Source: an uncultured Christensenella sp. (lineage in GTDB: Bacteria > Bacillota > Clostridia > Christensenellales > UBA1750). Taken from it: a stretch of DNA of 35,021 bases. The notes beneath the pieces are model-generated. The model worked only from the letters and a program-made list of their open reading frames with translations, did not search any database and had not been told where the DNA came from. Every line of letters starts with the position of its first letter. Position 1 is the first letter of the stretch. This document shows positions 7,276 to 15,459 of this stretch, one piece after another. Location of the stretch: positions 1-35,021 of the forward strand of contig CAOKIU010000021.1 of the NCBI GenBank assembly GCA_948468595.1, given 5' to 3'. A program made the translations under genes and the position numbers.

Positions 7276-9435
7276 TTAGTCAAGCCCCGTCCACTGCGTC
7301 CACAGGGAGGGCGGCTCGTAGGCGCGCACGCGCAGCCCGTCCCGGGTAAACTCCGCAATCACCGCGCCGCATTCGTCGGTGCGATAGGCGGCGACGCCCG
7401 CCGCGCGCAGGCGGTCGAGCACCTCGGCCGCGGGAAAGCCGTAGCGATTGGGCGTTCCCACCGAAAGCACCGCCGCCTTAGGCGCTGTTGCCCTGAGCAT
7501 GTCCGAGGAGGTGGAGGTGGCGCTGCCGTGATGCGCGAGCTTGATCAGGTCGCAGCCGGGCAGGTCCAGGCGCTCCTCCGTCTCCTGGGGAACGTCGGAG
7601 AGAAAGAGCATGCGCGCCTCGCCGCAGGACACGTCCAGCACCAGGGAATCCGCGTTGTCCTGACCGATGCGCACGTAGGGCGGGGAGAGCACGCGCACCT
7701 CGAATGCGCCGATGGTCAGCACGTCGCCCTGCCTGAGCGTGCGGACGGGGATGCCCTTCTCCTCGGCCAAGGCCATTTCTTGGGCGAAGCCGCTCAGGGG
7801 CATGCCCAGCGGCACGAGAACCGTGGCGACCGGAACCTCTTGGAGCACGCGCATCAGGCCGCCGGCGTGGTCGGCGTCCTTGTGCGTGAGGATCACCGCG
7901 TCCAGGCTCAAGCCCTCTGCGTTGACCGCGTTGACCGCCTGGCTGCCGGACCAGCCCGTGTCGATGAGAAAGCAGCTCGAGCCGGAGCGCAGCAGCGCGC
8001 AATCCGCCGTGCCCACCGAGAAAAAGGTGGCCTCGGGGAAGCGCGGCTGTGCGCCCGGCAGCCACAACATAAGGGCCAGCGCGCCCGCGCCCAGCACGGC
8101 AGGGAGCATCGCCCGCCGAAGATGGCGGCGGAACTCCATGAAATAGGGCGAGAGGAGAAACAACAGACCCAGATAGCACAGCAGCACGAAGATGGATGGC
8201 GAGGGAACATGGACGAGGGAGAAGGGCACCTCCGCGACGCTGTCGCACAGGAGAATCAGCGTGCGGGCCATGAGGCGCACCGCAAAGGCGGGCGCCAAAG
8301 CGAGCGCGGGACAGAGCATGTGCGCAAGCACGGTGGGAAGGCCCAGCATGACGATGCCCGCCGCCAGGGGCACGGCCGCGATGTTGGTCAGCAGCGAGAG
8401 CGTTGCGATGCTGTGATAGGAAAAGACCTGAACCGGCAGCAGGCCGAGGTTCGCGCTGAGGGTCATTGCCATCGTGCCGCGCAGCCAATCGGCGCGCACG
8501 AAGCGGCGCAGCAGCGCGTCCAGCCGGCGGTAGAGGAACAGGATGCCCAGCACTGCGCATACGGACATCAGAAACCCCAGCCGCAGAATCTGCCGGGGCT
8601 GCGTCAGGAGCGCGGCGATCACCGCGATGGCCAGCGACGTAGGTCCGTCCGCGCGACGGCCGAGGCGGCGTGCAACCAACGCGGCGGCCAGCATCGCGCT
8701 GGCGCGAAATACCGAAAACGCCGAGACCGCAAGGAGGCCGTAACCCGCCATGCACAGCAGGATCAGCGCGATCTGCGGCCAGGAATTGCGGCGCATCCAG
8801 CGGAAGCAGAAGGAAACCAGCGCCATGACAAAGCCCACGTGCAGGCCGGATACCGCCAGAAGGTGTGCCGCCCCGCTGCGCTGGAACGATTCCAGAAGCT
8901 GGTCCGATAGCTCGTCGCGCATGCCCAAGAGCAGGGCCGCGATCAGACCGCCCTCCTCGCCCCAGAGCGCGTCCACGTGCGCGCGGAACGCCGTCCGCGC
9001 CCGCTCGCGCAGGGAGAGCGTGGGTTCGCCGCTGTGCGAAAGGATGCGGCCGGAGGCAGTGTAGACCACATCCGAAAGGAGGAAGAGCAGCCGGCCGTCC
9101 CAGCCGTTGGGGTTGACGGGCGGCTCCAACGGGTGCAGCACGATCTCCACCGTGACGCGATGCCCCGCAAGGAGGGGATAGGCGTAGGGCTCCGCCTCCA
9201 GCAGCACGCGACCGGATGGCGCTTGCCTTGCGCCGCCGTCGAGCCACGTCACCTCGTCCAGCAGGTAGGAATCTCCCTCCGCTTCCCTGACCACGGCGGA
9301 GCATAGGCCGCTGACCTCCTTGCCGGGAAGGTGCTCCAGCAGATTGAGGCTCCGCGCTGTCGAGAGCAGCGCCACGGCCAACGCCAACCACACCAGCGGA
9401 CGCCCGGGCACGCGCAAAGGCCGATCAGCGCTCAT
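7276..9435 (-). CDS. comEC: ComEC/Rec2 family DNA uptake channel
   Basis: 719 aa from the ATG at 9435 (GGGAAGGGAG just upstream). The order of domains is that of full-length ComEC: N-terminal membrane segments and a small soluble DUF4131-like region (to about 170), the hydrophobic Competence domain (about 180-470), and a C-terminal metallo-beta-lactamase domain. That domain has THKDADHAGG near residue 515 and later FLSDV and LAHHGS metal-site motifs. ComEC carries single-stranded DNA across the membrane in natural transformation; the lactamase domain is thought to degrade the other strand. No comEA or comEB is next to it. The frame is intact, so uptake may be functional if the pilus genes exist elsewhere. 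Confidence 0.93.
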   Translation of the reverse strand: MSADRPLRVPGRPLVWLALAVALLSTARSLNLLEHLPGKEVSGLCSAVVREAEGDSYLLDEVTWLDGGARQAPSGRVLLEAEPYAYPLLAGHRVTVEIVLHPLEPPVNPNGWDGRLLFLLSDVVYTASGRILSHSGEPTLSLRERARTAFRAHVDALWGEEGGLIAALLLGMRDELSDQLLESFQRSGAAHLLAVSGLHVGFVMALVSFCFRWMRRNSWPQIALILLCMAGYGLLAVSAFSVFRASAMLAAALVARRLGRRADGPTSLAIAVIAALLTQPRQILRLGFLMSVCAVLGILFLYRRLDALLRRFVRADWLRGTMAMTLSANLGLLPVQVFSYHSIATLSLLTNIAAVPLAAGIVMLGLPTVLAHMLCPALALAPAFAVRLMARTLILLCDSVAEVPFSLVHVPSPSIFVLLCYLGLLFLLSPYFMEFRRHLRRAMLPAVLGAGALALMLWLPGAQPRFPEATFFSVGTADCALLRSGSSCFLIDTGWSGSQAVNAVNAEGLSLDAVILTHKDADHAGGLMRVLQEVPVATVLVPLGMPLSGFAQEMALAEEKGIPVRTLRQGDVLTIGAFEVRVLSPPYVRIGQDNADSLVLDVSCGEARMLFLSDVPQETEERLDLPGCDLIKLAHHGSATSTSSDMLRATAPKAAVLSVGTPNRYGFPAAEVLDRLRAAGVAAYRTDECGAVIAEFTRDGLRVRAYEPPSLWTQWTGLD

Positions 9436-9520
9436 ATTCTCCCTTCCCCTCCGCGATTTTTTCCCAGTATAGGCCAAAGTTTGACGCGGGACAAGGAAAG
9501 GGATGTTCCCCTGGTAACGC

Positions 9521-9551
9521 AAAAGACGCCTTCCCGCTCGGGAAAGCGTCT
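9521..9551 (-). terminator. Terminator after the MATE gene
   Basis: Stem 9524-9536 with 9539-9551 (one mismatch) reads into TTTT on the minus strand. It lies between the end of the MATE gene and the start of comEC. The 209-nt gap holds nothing else I can identify. Confidence 0.75.
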
Positions 9552-9644
9552 GTATGAAGGATTGCAGCTAAAATGATAGACTGAGAGAAGGTTTTTGCGC
9601 CGCAAAGGGGGAAAACCGCCCGAAAAATTTTTAGGGTTACGGCG

Positions 9645-11009
9645 CTACGCAATGTCCGCCACGACGTTGTGCAGCCACTTTTTCGACAGGATGCGCGGCA
9701 CGCCCACGATGGCCTTGACGATGTCCTCCGAGCAGACGCAAAGGTAAACGCCCCAGAGCGGGAAGCCCAGATTCGCCCCCAGGAAGGCCAGCGGAACCGC
9801 CACCGCCCAGACCGTCAGCGTGTCCAGGATGCAGGCAAAGAGCGTATCTCCGCCGCTGCGGCATAGCCCCACGATGATGACCATGTTAAACGCCTTGGGG
9901 ATGAGCATAAACGCCTGAAGGCACAGCATCTCCATGGTCATTTGGAGGGTTTCGGGCGTGACGGTAAAGAAGGTGAGGATCAGCGGCCGCAGCACAATGA
10001 GCAGCGCGCACATGATCACCCCGATGATGGGCACCAGCGCCATGAAGCGCAGGCCGTCCCGGGAGGCGCCCTCCTCGTCGCCGGAGCCGATGGTGTGGCC
10101 GATCATAATGGCGCAGGCATCGGAGAGGCCGCGGATGAGAACGAGGAACAGCTGGAAGACGGTGCCGGCAATCTGCACCGAGGCCAGCGCGCCCGTGCCC
10201 AGCAGGCCATAGGCCACCGTATACATGGAAACGCCTGTGGACCACAGCGTCTCGTTGAGCAGGACCGGCAGGGCGGTTTTAAAATACCGCTTGAGGAAGT
10301 CGCGGTCAAAGCGGCCGAAGAGCTGGATGAGACCGGCCGCAATGGGCGTGCGGTTGCGGTAGATCACCAGGGAGATGACGGAAAACTCCAGCACGCGGGC
10401 GATGGCGGTGGCGATGGCCGCGCCGCGCAGGCCCAGGGCGGGAAAGCCCAGCAGACCGAAAATGAGGATGAAGTTGAGAACGGTGTTGGTGGCCACGGAC
10501 ATGATGCTGGTGATCATGGGCAGGCGCACGTTGCCGGTGGCGCGGCAGGCAAAGCCCATGGTGTAGGAAAAGGCGGTGACAATGTAGGAGGCGCCCACAA
10601 TGCGCAGATAGCTTGCGCCATGACGGATGACCTCGGGGTCCCGAGAGTAGATGGAGATGAGCTGCTCGGGGAAGAAGAGCGCGCCCACGGTAAAGAGGAG
10701 GGACACAAAGAGGGCGAGGGCGTACATCACGCCCATGGTGCGGTGCACGCCGCCCAGGTCCTGCTTGCCCCAGAACTGCGCCATGAACACCGACGCGCCG
10801 GAACTGACGCCAAAGAGCACCAGCGTCAGCAGGAAATAGATTTGATTGGCGCAGCCTACGGCCGCGATGTCCACATCCCCCAGGCGGCCCAGCATCACCA
10901 CGTCGATCATGTTGACGCCGGAGGTGATGAAGGATTGCAGGGCAATGGGCAGGGCGATGGAAAAGGCGCTTTTGAGAAAGGTCTTGCTGAAAAAGGACGT
11001 GTGCGGCAT
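9645..11009 (-). CDS. MATE family multidrug/cation efflux transporter
   Basis: 454 aa, about 12 membrane segments in two related halves. The start region (FSIALPIALQSFITSGVNMIDVVMLGRLGD) and SSGASVFMAQFWGKQD are typical MATE signatures. Members exchange Na+ or H+ for organic cations or other small molecules across the cytoplasmic membrane. The ATG at 11009 has AGAGG about 8 nt upstream. It has its own promoter and terminator and appears monocistronic. The substrate cannot be predicted. Confidence 0.9.
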   Translation of the reverse strand: MPHTSFFSKTFLKSAFSIALPIALQSFITSGVNMIDVVMLGRLGDVDIAAVGCANQIYFLLTLVLFGVSSGASVFMAQFWGKQDLGGVHRTMGVMYALALFVSLLFTVGALFFPEQLISIYSRDPEVIRHGASYLRIVGASYIVTAFSYTMGFACRATGNVRLPMITSIMSVATNTVLNFILIFGLLGFPALGLRGAAIATAIARVLEFSVISLVIYRNRTPIAAGLIQLFGRFDRDFLKRYFKTALPVLLNETLWSTGVSMYTVAYGLLGTGALASVQIAGTVFQLFLVLIRGLSDACAIMIGHTIGSGDEEGASRDGLRFMALVPIIGVIMCALLIVLRPLILTFFTVTPETLQMTMEMLCLQAFMLIPKAFNMVIIVGLCRSGGDTLFACILDTLTVWAVAVPLAFLGANLGFPLWGVYLCVCSEDIVKAIVGVPRILSKKWLHNVVADIA

Positions 11010-11370
11010 GGACGAAACCTCTTGACATAAAAAAATCGCGCCGGAACCGGCAACGCCTCCAGTATACCCGAATTGATCCCGCTTTGCAAGGACGCGGAGA
11101 CCCGCAAAGAAGTCGTCCCGTTCATAAATCTTTCAAAGTCGGGACATGATTCCCTCACACTTGCCTGTTATACTGACATCATCGACAGGGGAGAGTGAAT
11201 CCCGCCCCGCCGATAACACAAGACAACCCCGGCAGGCAAACCGACAAATTGTTTTGAGCAACAACCAATGACTCCTCCTCTCCATTCCATAGCCTGCTTC
11301 CTCATAATTGAAACACAGTACGCCGCCCTCCCTTGAGCAAGGAGAGCGGCGCATGTGTCTTTTCGGGGAA
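11010..11370. other. 361-nt intergenic region between MATE and GNAT genes
   Basis: It contains the MATE promoter (minus strand), an extended -10 on the plus strand (TGTTATACT, 11166-11174) and an imperfect hairpin at 11321-11352 followed by TCTTTTC on the plus strand. No credible protein-coding frame is seen. Confidence 0.5.
11061..11089 (-). promoter_or_regulatory. Promoter of the MATE gene
   Basis: Minus-strand TTGCAA (11084-11089), a 17-bp spacer and TATACT (11061-11066), about 50 nt before the start codon. Confidence 0.65.
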
Positions 11371-11784
11371 TCATAATTCATCAAGGTCCTTGCTTAGCAT
11401 GAGCTCCAGCGTTTCGCCGGGCAGGGCGAAGGCGCCAACATCTTCATAGCCAAGATGGCGGTAGAAGTGCTGGGCGCACTCGTTGGCCTGGGTGGAGGTC
11501 ATCACCCGTTTATGGCCCGCCTCCTGCATGCGCGCCTCCCAGGTGGAAACCAGCGCGCGCCCCGCGCCGTGCCCGCGGTAGTCCTCCAGCAGGAAGAGCA
11601 GATTCATAAACGGGATCTCGTCCCAAAACAGGCTCCAGCGCAGCCAACCGGCCAGCTTATTCTCCGCGTGGGCGATGAGCACCTGCCCGGCGGCGATGCT
11701 GCGGCGCAGGGCCTCCTTGGAAATGTGCCGGTCGTGTACGGCAATGGCGTCTAAATCGTGTTCGTCCGCGATGCGGATGAGCAT
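11371..11784 (-). CDS. GNAT family N-acetyltransferase
   Basis: 137 aa, the usual size of a single GNAT domain. The acetyl-CoA loop is visible as EDYRGHGAGRALV, followed by a C-terminal strand-helix with YRHLGYEDVG. The start is fixed by AAAGGAG upstream of the ATG at 11784, with an extended -10 (TGGTATACT, -10 at 11813-11818, minus strand) in front. The substrate is unknown; a small molecule or protein amine is likely. It is a single-gene unit. Confidence 0.85.
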   Translation of the reverse strand: MLIRIADEHDLDAIAVHDRHISKEALRRSIAAGQVLIAHAENKLAGWLRWSLFWDEIPFMNLLFLLEDYRGHGAGRALVSTWEARMQEAGHKRVMTSTQANECAQHFYRHLGYEDVGAFALPGETLELMLSKDLDEL

Positions 11785-11812
11785 AGCGTCATCTCCTTTC
11801 CTTTGCTGCCTT

Positions 11813-11820
11813 AGTATACC
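11813..11820 (-). promoter_or_regulatory. Extended -10 promoter of the GNAT gene
   Basis: Minus-strand TATACT (11813-11818) is preceded by TGG, forming an extended -10; no clear -35 is present. Confidence 0.5.
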
Positions 11821-11861
11821 ACAAAACGGGCCGCCATCCCTCCGCGCGGCATCTTTTTTCC

Positions 11862-11927
11862 GCGCAAAGAAACGGCGCCGTCCCCTTGCCGCCTTGGCAT
11901 CCAGGGAACGGCGCCGTTTCTTTGCGC
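11862..11927. terminator. Perfect 20-bp inverted repeat, bidirectional terminator
   Basis: Arms 11862-11881 and 11908-11927 are perfectly complementary and enclose 26 nt. The outer arms are A-rich then T-rich (AAAGAAA/TTTCTTT) around a GC core, the layout of a terminator that can work in both directions. It touches the stop codon of the DUF4097 gene, which is transcribed towards it. Confidence 0.7.
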
Positions 11928-12961
11928 TACTTTGAAAAGCTCAGCTCCACCGAGCCCACGCCCATGCTGATCTCCACGGTGTTTTCCGCATCCAGGTGGG
12001 GATTGATGGCATAACCGTGCTCCTCCACCACCATGTCCGCGTTGTGGGCGTTGACCGAGCCGATCCCGCGGTCCAAATGCATGGAGTAGTTGTCCGCGCT
12101 GTCGGAAAAGCGCAGCGTGACGTCGCCCACGCCGGCCTCCACAGAGCAACTGCCGCGCATGACGCCGGTAAAATCGATGTCGCCCGTGCCGCCGCTGAGG
12201 GAGAGGTTATGCAGCTCCACGTCCTTCATGTCAAGGGAGAACACGCCGCCGGAGATAATCGAGCGCTCGCTGGCGCTGCCGTCCGCAAGGCGCACATCGC
12301 CCGTGCCGCCGGAAAACTCAAGGGACTCCACGGCGAAGTTTTCCAGCGTGACGTCGCCCACCCCGCCGCTGACGCGCAGGCTCTTGGCGTTTAGGTTGGA
12401 TAGGGACAGGTCGCCCGCGCCGCAGTTAAAGCGCATGACATCCGCCGAAATGGGCAGGTCGCCCGATATGTCGCCCACGCCACCCTCAAAGGTGAGCTCA
12501 GCGAGCGCGCACTCGGGCAGGTAAATGGTCACCGAGCGGTCAAGCACCTCTGCGCCCAGGTGCACGCGGCCCTGCCAATCCACGCGGAAGAGGCCGCAGT
12601 TGAACAGGGAAAACCCGTTCTTCAGGCTGCGGTTTTCCAGGGTGAGGCGCCCGTTTTCCTGTGAAAACTTCAGCTCATTCTCGAAAAAGCCCTTGGTCTC
12701 CACCCGCGCCTTAGCGGGATCGCTCACCTTTTCAAAGCGCACGTCGCTCAAGCCCAGGGAGATGGTTATCCGTTCAAGCGACGCGGCGTCCACTTCAAAG
12801 GTTTGGTTTGTCGTGCTTGCCGATTCCATCGACGCAAACTCCAGGGATTCGTATCGCTGGGCGAACCGATAGCTCCAGGCAAAGCCCGTCGCCGCGATCA
12901 ACAATCCCAAACCCAGCAGAGAAGCCGAGATAATCAGCAGGACCTTAACAAATTTGTTCAT
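11927..12961 (-). CDS. DUF4097 beta-repeat membrane-anchored protein
   Basis: 344 aa. One membrane segment lies at about residues 5-29. From about residue 160 the protein consists of short beta repeats with a G-G/A/T/V-G-D motif (GVGDI, GAGDL, GVGDV, GTGDV, GTGDI, GVGDV, GIGSV, GVGSV) about every 20 residues, as in the DUF4097 right-handed beta-helix family. The C-terminal part should lie outside the membrane. It overlaps the DUF1700 gene by ATGA and is the last gene of a PadR operon. In Firmicutes this trio is common and has been linked to envelope stress, but the exact job is unknown. Confidence 0.8.
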   Translation of the reverse strand: MNKFVKVLLIISASLLGLGLLIAATGFAWSYRFAQRYESLEFASMESASTTNQTFEVDAASLERITISLGLSDVRFEKVSDPAKARVETKGFFENELKFSQENGRLTLENRSLKNGFSLFNCGLFRVDWQGRVHLGAEVLDRSVTIYLPECALAELTFEGGVGDISGDLPISADVMRFNCGAGDLSLSNLNAKSLRVSGGVGDVTLENFAVESLEFSGGTGDVRLADGSASERSIISGGVFSLDMKDVELHNLSLSGGTGDIDFTGVMRGSCSVEAGVGDVTLRFSDSADNYSMHLDRGIGSVNAHNADMVVEEHGYAINPHLDAENTVEISMGVGSVELSFSK

Positions 12962-13554
12962 TTTGCGCGCGCCTCCTTCTTCCGCTTGCGGCTGGAAAAG
13001 ATCTTTTTAAACAGCAGCCCGATCCAGTAACACAGATAGCCGGTAAAGACGCCGTTGAGCAGGCCCAGCCCCCCGCAAAGCAGGGCCGCGCCCATCAGCA
13101 GCAGTCCGCCGGGCATGAACGCCGGCATCGCCACCGCGCCCGCCCAAAGCAGGGCGAAGAAACAGCACAGAAACGCCAAGCTCAGCGCAAAGAACGGAAC
13201 CACGACGCAAATCAGCGCCGCCAGCACACATGCCGCCAGGCCCAGCGCCACGCCCAGGGCCGCCGCGCCCAGGGAGAGCAGGAACGGCGAGGCGAACACG
13301 CACAGCAGCACGATGCCCGTCCAGTACAGGGCGGAGCGGCCCTCCTTTTTGGGGCTGGCCGCGGCGGGGGGCGCGTAGTCGCTGAGGATGCGGTCGGCAA
13401 TGGCGTCGGGCGAGCCGAGCTGCTGCGCGGCCTCTTCCTCTGAGGCGGCCTCGTCGAAGTATTCTTCGTAGTACTTCAGCGCCGCATCCTGTTCTTCCGG
13501 CGGCAGGTGGTCAAGCCGCCTGCGCAGTGCGGCCATAAATTCATTGCGCGTCAT
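12958..13554 (-). CDS. DUF1700 (HAAS-type) membrane protein
   Basis: 198 aa. An N-terminal helical region of about 60 residues (MTRNEFMAALRRRLDHLPPEEQ, with YYEEYFDEA) is the HAAS/DUF1700 signature. About four membrane segments and a basic tail follow. HAAS domains are thought to be signalling adaptors found next to PadR regulators (family knowledge). ATGA overlaps at both ends couple it to padR upstream and the DUF4097 gene downstream. Confidence 0.82.
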   Translation of the reverse strand: MTRNEFMAALRRRLDHLPPEEQDAALKYYEEYFDEAASEEEAAQQLGSPDAIADRILSDYAPPAAASPKKEGRSALYWTGIVLLCVFASPFLLSLGAAALGVALGLAACVLAALICVVVPFFALSLAFLCCFFALLWAGAVAMPAFMPGGLLLMGAALLCGGLGLLNGVFTGYLCYWIGLLFKKIFSSRKRKKEARAK

Positions 13555-13883
13555 GGCTGATTCTCCTCCGATACAGTGTTGTTTGCCAGGATTTTATCGA
13601 TGCATTTCTTGTATTCGATCCATTCCTCTTTGTAGGTGGCCAGCACCTGGCGTCCGCGCGGGGTGAGCTGATAGTACCTTCGGTTGCGGCCGGAGATGGC
13701 CACGTCATAAGTGGTCAGGCAGCCGTCCTTTTGCAAGCGGCGCAGCACGGGGTAAAGCGAGGATTCCGACGCGCCGATGCCGCGCGAAAGCTCCTGGGTG
13801 ATGCGGTAGCCATAGGCGTCTTCCCGCTCCAGCGTCGCCAGAACACAGGCGTCCATCATCGCGGCGTTGACAGGCAGCAGCAA
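13551..13883 (-). CDS. PadR family transcriptional regulator
   Basis: 110 aa, the size of a short (s1-type) PadR. The winged-helix is clear: DAYGYRITQELSRG, SSLYPVLRRLQKDG and RRYYQLTPRG. It starts at TTG (13883), since AAAGGAGG sits 8 nt upstream and no ATG is suitably placed; the non-ATG start may keep its level low. It is the first gene of the operon and probably represses it at the palindrome covering the promoter. The inducing signal is not known. Confidence 0.88.
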   Translation of the reverse strand: MLLPVNAAMMDACVLATLEREDAYGYRITQELSRGIGASESSLYPVLRRLQKDGCLTTYDVAISGRNRRYYQLTPRGRQVLATYKEEWIEYKKCIDKILANNTVSEENQP

Positions 13884-13923
13884 ACCGAACGCCTCCTTTC
13901 TGGAGTATTGTTTTTACCGCTAT

Positions 13924-13952
13924 ATTATATGCCGTATAATATTGACTGTCAA
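13924..13952 (-). promoter_or_regulatory. Consensus promoter of the PadR operon
   Basis: On the minus strand TTGACA (13947-13952) and TATAAT (13924-13929) are both perfect and exactly 17 bp apart, so it should be very strong unless repressed. Confidence 0.9.
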
Positions 13953-13959
13953 TAGTATA
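13935..13959. promoter_or_regulatory. Palindromic putative PadR operator
   Basis: A 25-bp inverted repeat has half-sites TATTGAC and GTCAATA around a single central base, extended to 12-bp arms with one mismatch (outer TATA/TATA). It covers the -35 box and part of the spacer of the PadR promoter, as expected for autorepression. Confidence 0.65.
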
Positions 13960-14026
13960 TTGAAAAAAGATAGTGACCCGGCCGCGCTCCCTTTGCGCGA
14001 ATTAGTGGGGACAAATCCCAGCCCCT

Positions 14027-14038
14027 TATGCTATACTA
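14027..14038 (+). promoter_or_regulatory. Extended -10 promoter of the DUF308 operon
   Basis: TATACT (14033-14038) is preceded by TGC, forming an extended -10 (TGCTATACT); no clear -35 is present. It lies about 23 nt upstream of the ATG. Confidence 0.45.
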
Positions 14039-14060
14039 GGGGAGGAAAGGGGGACTGCCC

Positions 14061-14600
14061 ATGTTTGGACTTCGCAAAAGGGACTGGACCAATGTGCTGA
14101 TCCAGTGCCTTATCATCGCCCTGGGCGTTTACTTTGTGGCGCAGCGGCAGCAGGCGCTGGTGCACCTGACCACCCTGCTGGCGGCGGCGATCATTGGCAG
14201 CGGCGTTTGGGGCGCCGTGCTGTGCTTGATCAACAAGCGGCGCGCCGACGCCGCGTTCCTGTTGCCCCAGGTGGTCATGGTGGTCTTTGGCGTGGTGCTT
14301 CTCGTCTTTAGGCAGGAGGCCACGGGCGTGGTGCCCTTCCTTGTGGGGCTTTGGGCGCTGCTGATGGGCGCGGTCAAGGTGGTGGTGGCGGTGCAGTACT
14401 TCTTCTCCCAGGAGCCGGGCTGGTGGCTGCAAGTGCCGCAGGCCGTCCTGCGGCTGGTGCTGGGCGTCTTGATTCTTTCCGGCGCGGTCAATCTCAACGC
14501 CATTTTCGCGCTGATGATGGGGATTTACCTCATTGCCTTTGGCGTGTTCAACCTTGTGGAGTATTTTGCGATGATCGCCATGGAAAAGCGGAGAGGATGA
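14061..14600 (+). CDS. DUF308 (HdeD-like) membrane protein
   Basis: 179 aa with about six membrane segments in three similar hairpins, each with the small-residue-rich pattern of the DUF308/HdeD family (for example MVVFGVVLLVFRQEATGVVPFLVGLWALLMGA is split over two segments). HdeD is linked to acid resistance in enterobacteria; in Firmicutes the role is unknown. AAAGGGGG precedes the ATG. The next gene begins 11 nt downstream, so the two are probably cotranscribed. Confidence 0.72.
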   Translation: MFGLRKRDWTNVLIQCLIIALGVYFVAQRQQALVHLTTLLAAAIIGSGVWGAVLCLINKRRADAAFLLPQVVMVVFGVVLLVFRQEATGVVPFLVGLWALLMGAVKVVVAVQYFFSQEPGWWLQVPQAVLRLVLGVLILSGAVNLNAIFALMMGIYLIAFGVFNLVEYFAMIAMEKRRG

Positions 14601-14611
14601 GTGGATAGAAC

Positions 14612-15430
14612 ATGAGCGGGCAAAGGCGCACGCGCATCGGCATTCCCCTGTCGGTGGCGGCATTTATTCCCTCCTGGCTGCTCAAGCGCATGCGCAGGAG
14701 CATTGCCGCGGACGAGACCCTGCGCAAGAGGCTGATGGAGGCGCAGAAGGAGCCTGCGCACGGCGGCCATTACGATGTGGAGATCTTCATTCACCTATCC
14801 GATGTGTTTAAAGAATCCTTCGGCCATGTGGACATTGCCCTGGGCGACAAGGTGATCTCCTACGCCAACTATGACGACAGCAAGACCATCCTCTTTGGCG
14901 CCATATCCGATGGAGTGATTGCCACGGTGGACAAGGCGCGCTATATCGATCACGCGCTGCACAGCGAAAACAAGGTCCTCATTGGGTTCCGGCTCAGGAC
15001 GGGGCACGACTACCAAGCGCAGATGGAGGAAAAGGTGCACGAGCTCTGCCCGGTGCTGGAAAAATGGGAGCCGCCCTACGCCGCCTGGGAGCGGGAGCGG
15101 CCGGCCGGGCGCCCTGCGCCCCAGGACGGCGCCAGCGCGCTCTACCGGGACACGGGCTGCACCTTCTGGAAGGTGAAAAAGCGCAAGTATCGCTTCTTTT
15201 TCTGCCTCAATACCAACTGCGTCTCCTTTGCGGACGAGCTGCTGGGCGTCATCGGCATTGACAAGGTGCGCCACAGCGGCACGCTTTCGCCGGGCGAATA
15301 CTACGCCTATCTGGATCGCCAGCTCGGGCTTGGCGGCGGAAGCGCCTTTATGGTGGAGGAAAAACACATCTACTTAGACGCCGAGGGGCAATTGGAGCGC
15401 TTGGCCCGGGAAGAGGCCGCGCGGCCCTGA
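14612..15430 (+). CDS. Unknown protein, possibly permuted papain-like hydrolase
   Basis: 272 aa, no signal peptide. I do not recognise the family with certainty. The centre has ESFGHVDIALGDKVISYANY, and near residue 205 YRFFFCLNTNCVSFADELLG. A His in a GHxxIALG context followed later by an NC(V/T)xF motif is the order seen in circularly permuted papain-like (NlpC/P60-superfamily, LRAT/YiiX-like) enzymes, with His before Cys; this is inference from motif order only. A proline-rich charged stretch separates the two parts (about 150-180). It sits between two membrane-protein genes, and its stop overlaps the upstream ATG of the next frame. Confidence 0.45.
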   Translation: MSGQRRTRIGIPLSVAAFIPSWLLKRMRRSIAADETLRKRLMEAQKEPAHGGHYDVEIFIHLSDVFKESFGHVDIALGDKVISYANYDDSKTILFGAISDGVIATVDKARYIDHALHSENKVLIGFRLRTGHDYQAQMEEKVHELCPVLEKWEPPYAAWERERPAGRPAPQDGASALYRDTGCTFWKVKKRKYRFFFCLNTNCVSFADELLGVIGIDKVRHSGTLSPGEYYAYLDRQLGLGGGSAFMVEEKHIYLDAEGQLERLAREEAARP

Positions 15431-15459
15431 TGGAACCGAGAAGGGAGCTGGGAAGGGGC

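Noticed and set aside
7231..8910. Long plus-strand open frame (559 codons) opposite comEC
   Set aside because: It lies antisense to an intact ComEC with all domains, has a very Arg/Gln/His-rich shadow composition and no SD; it arises from the high GC content at third codon positions.
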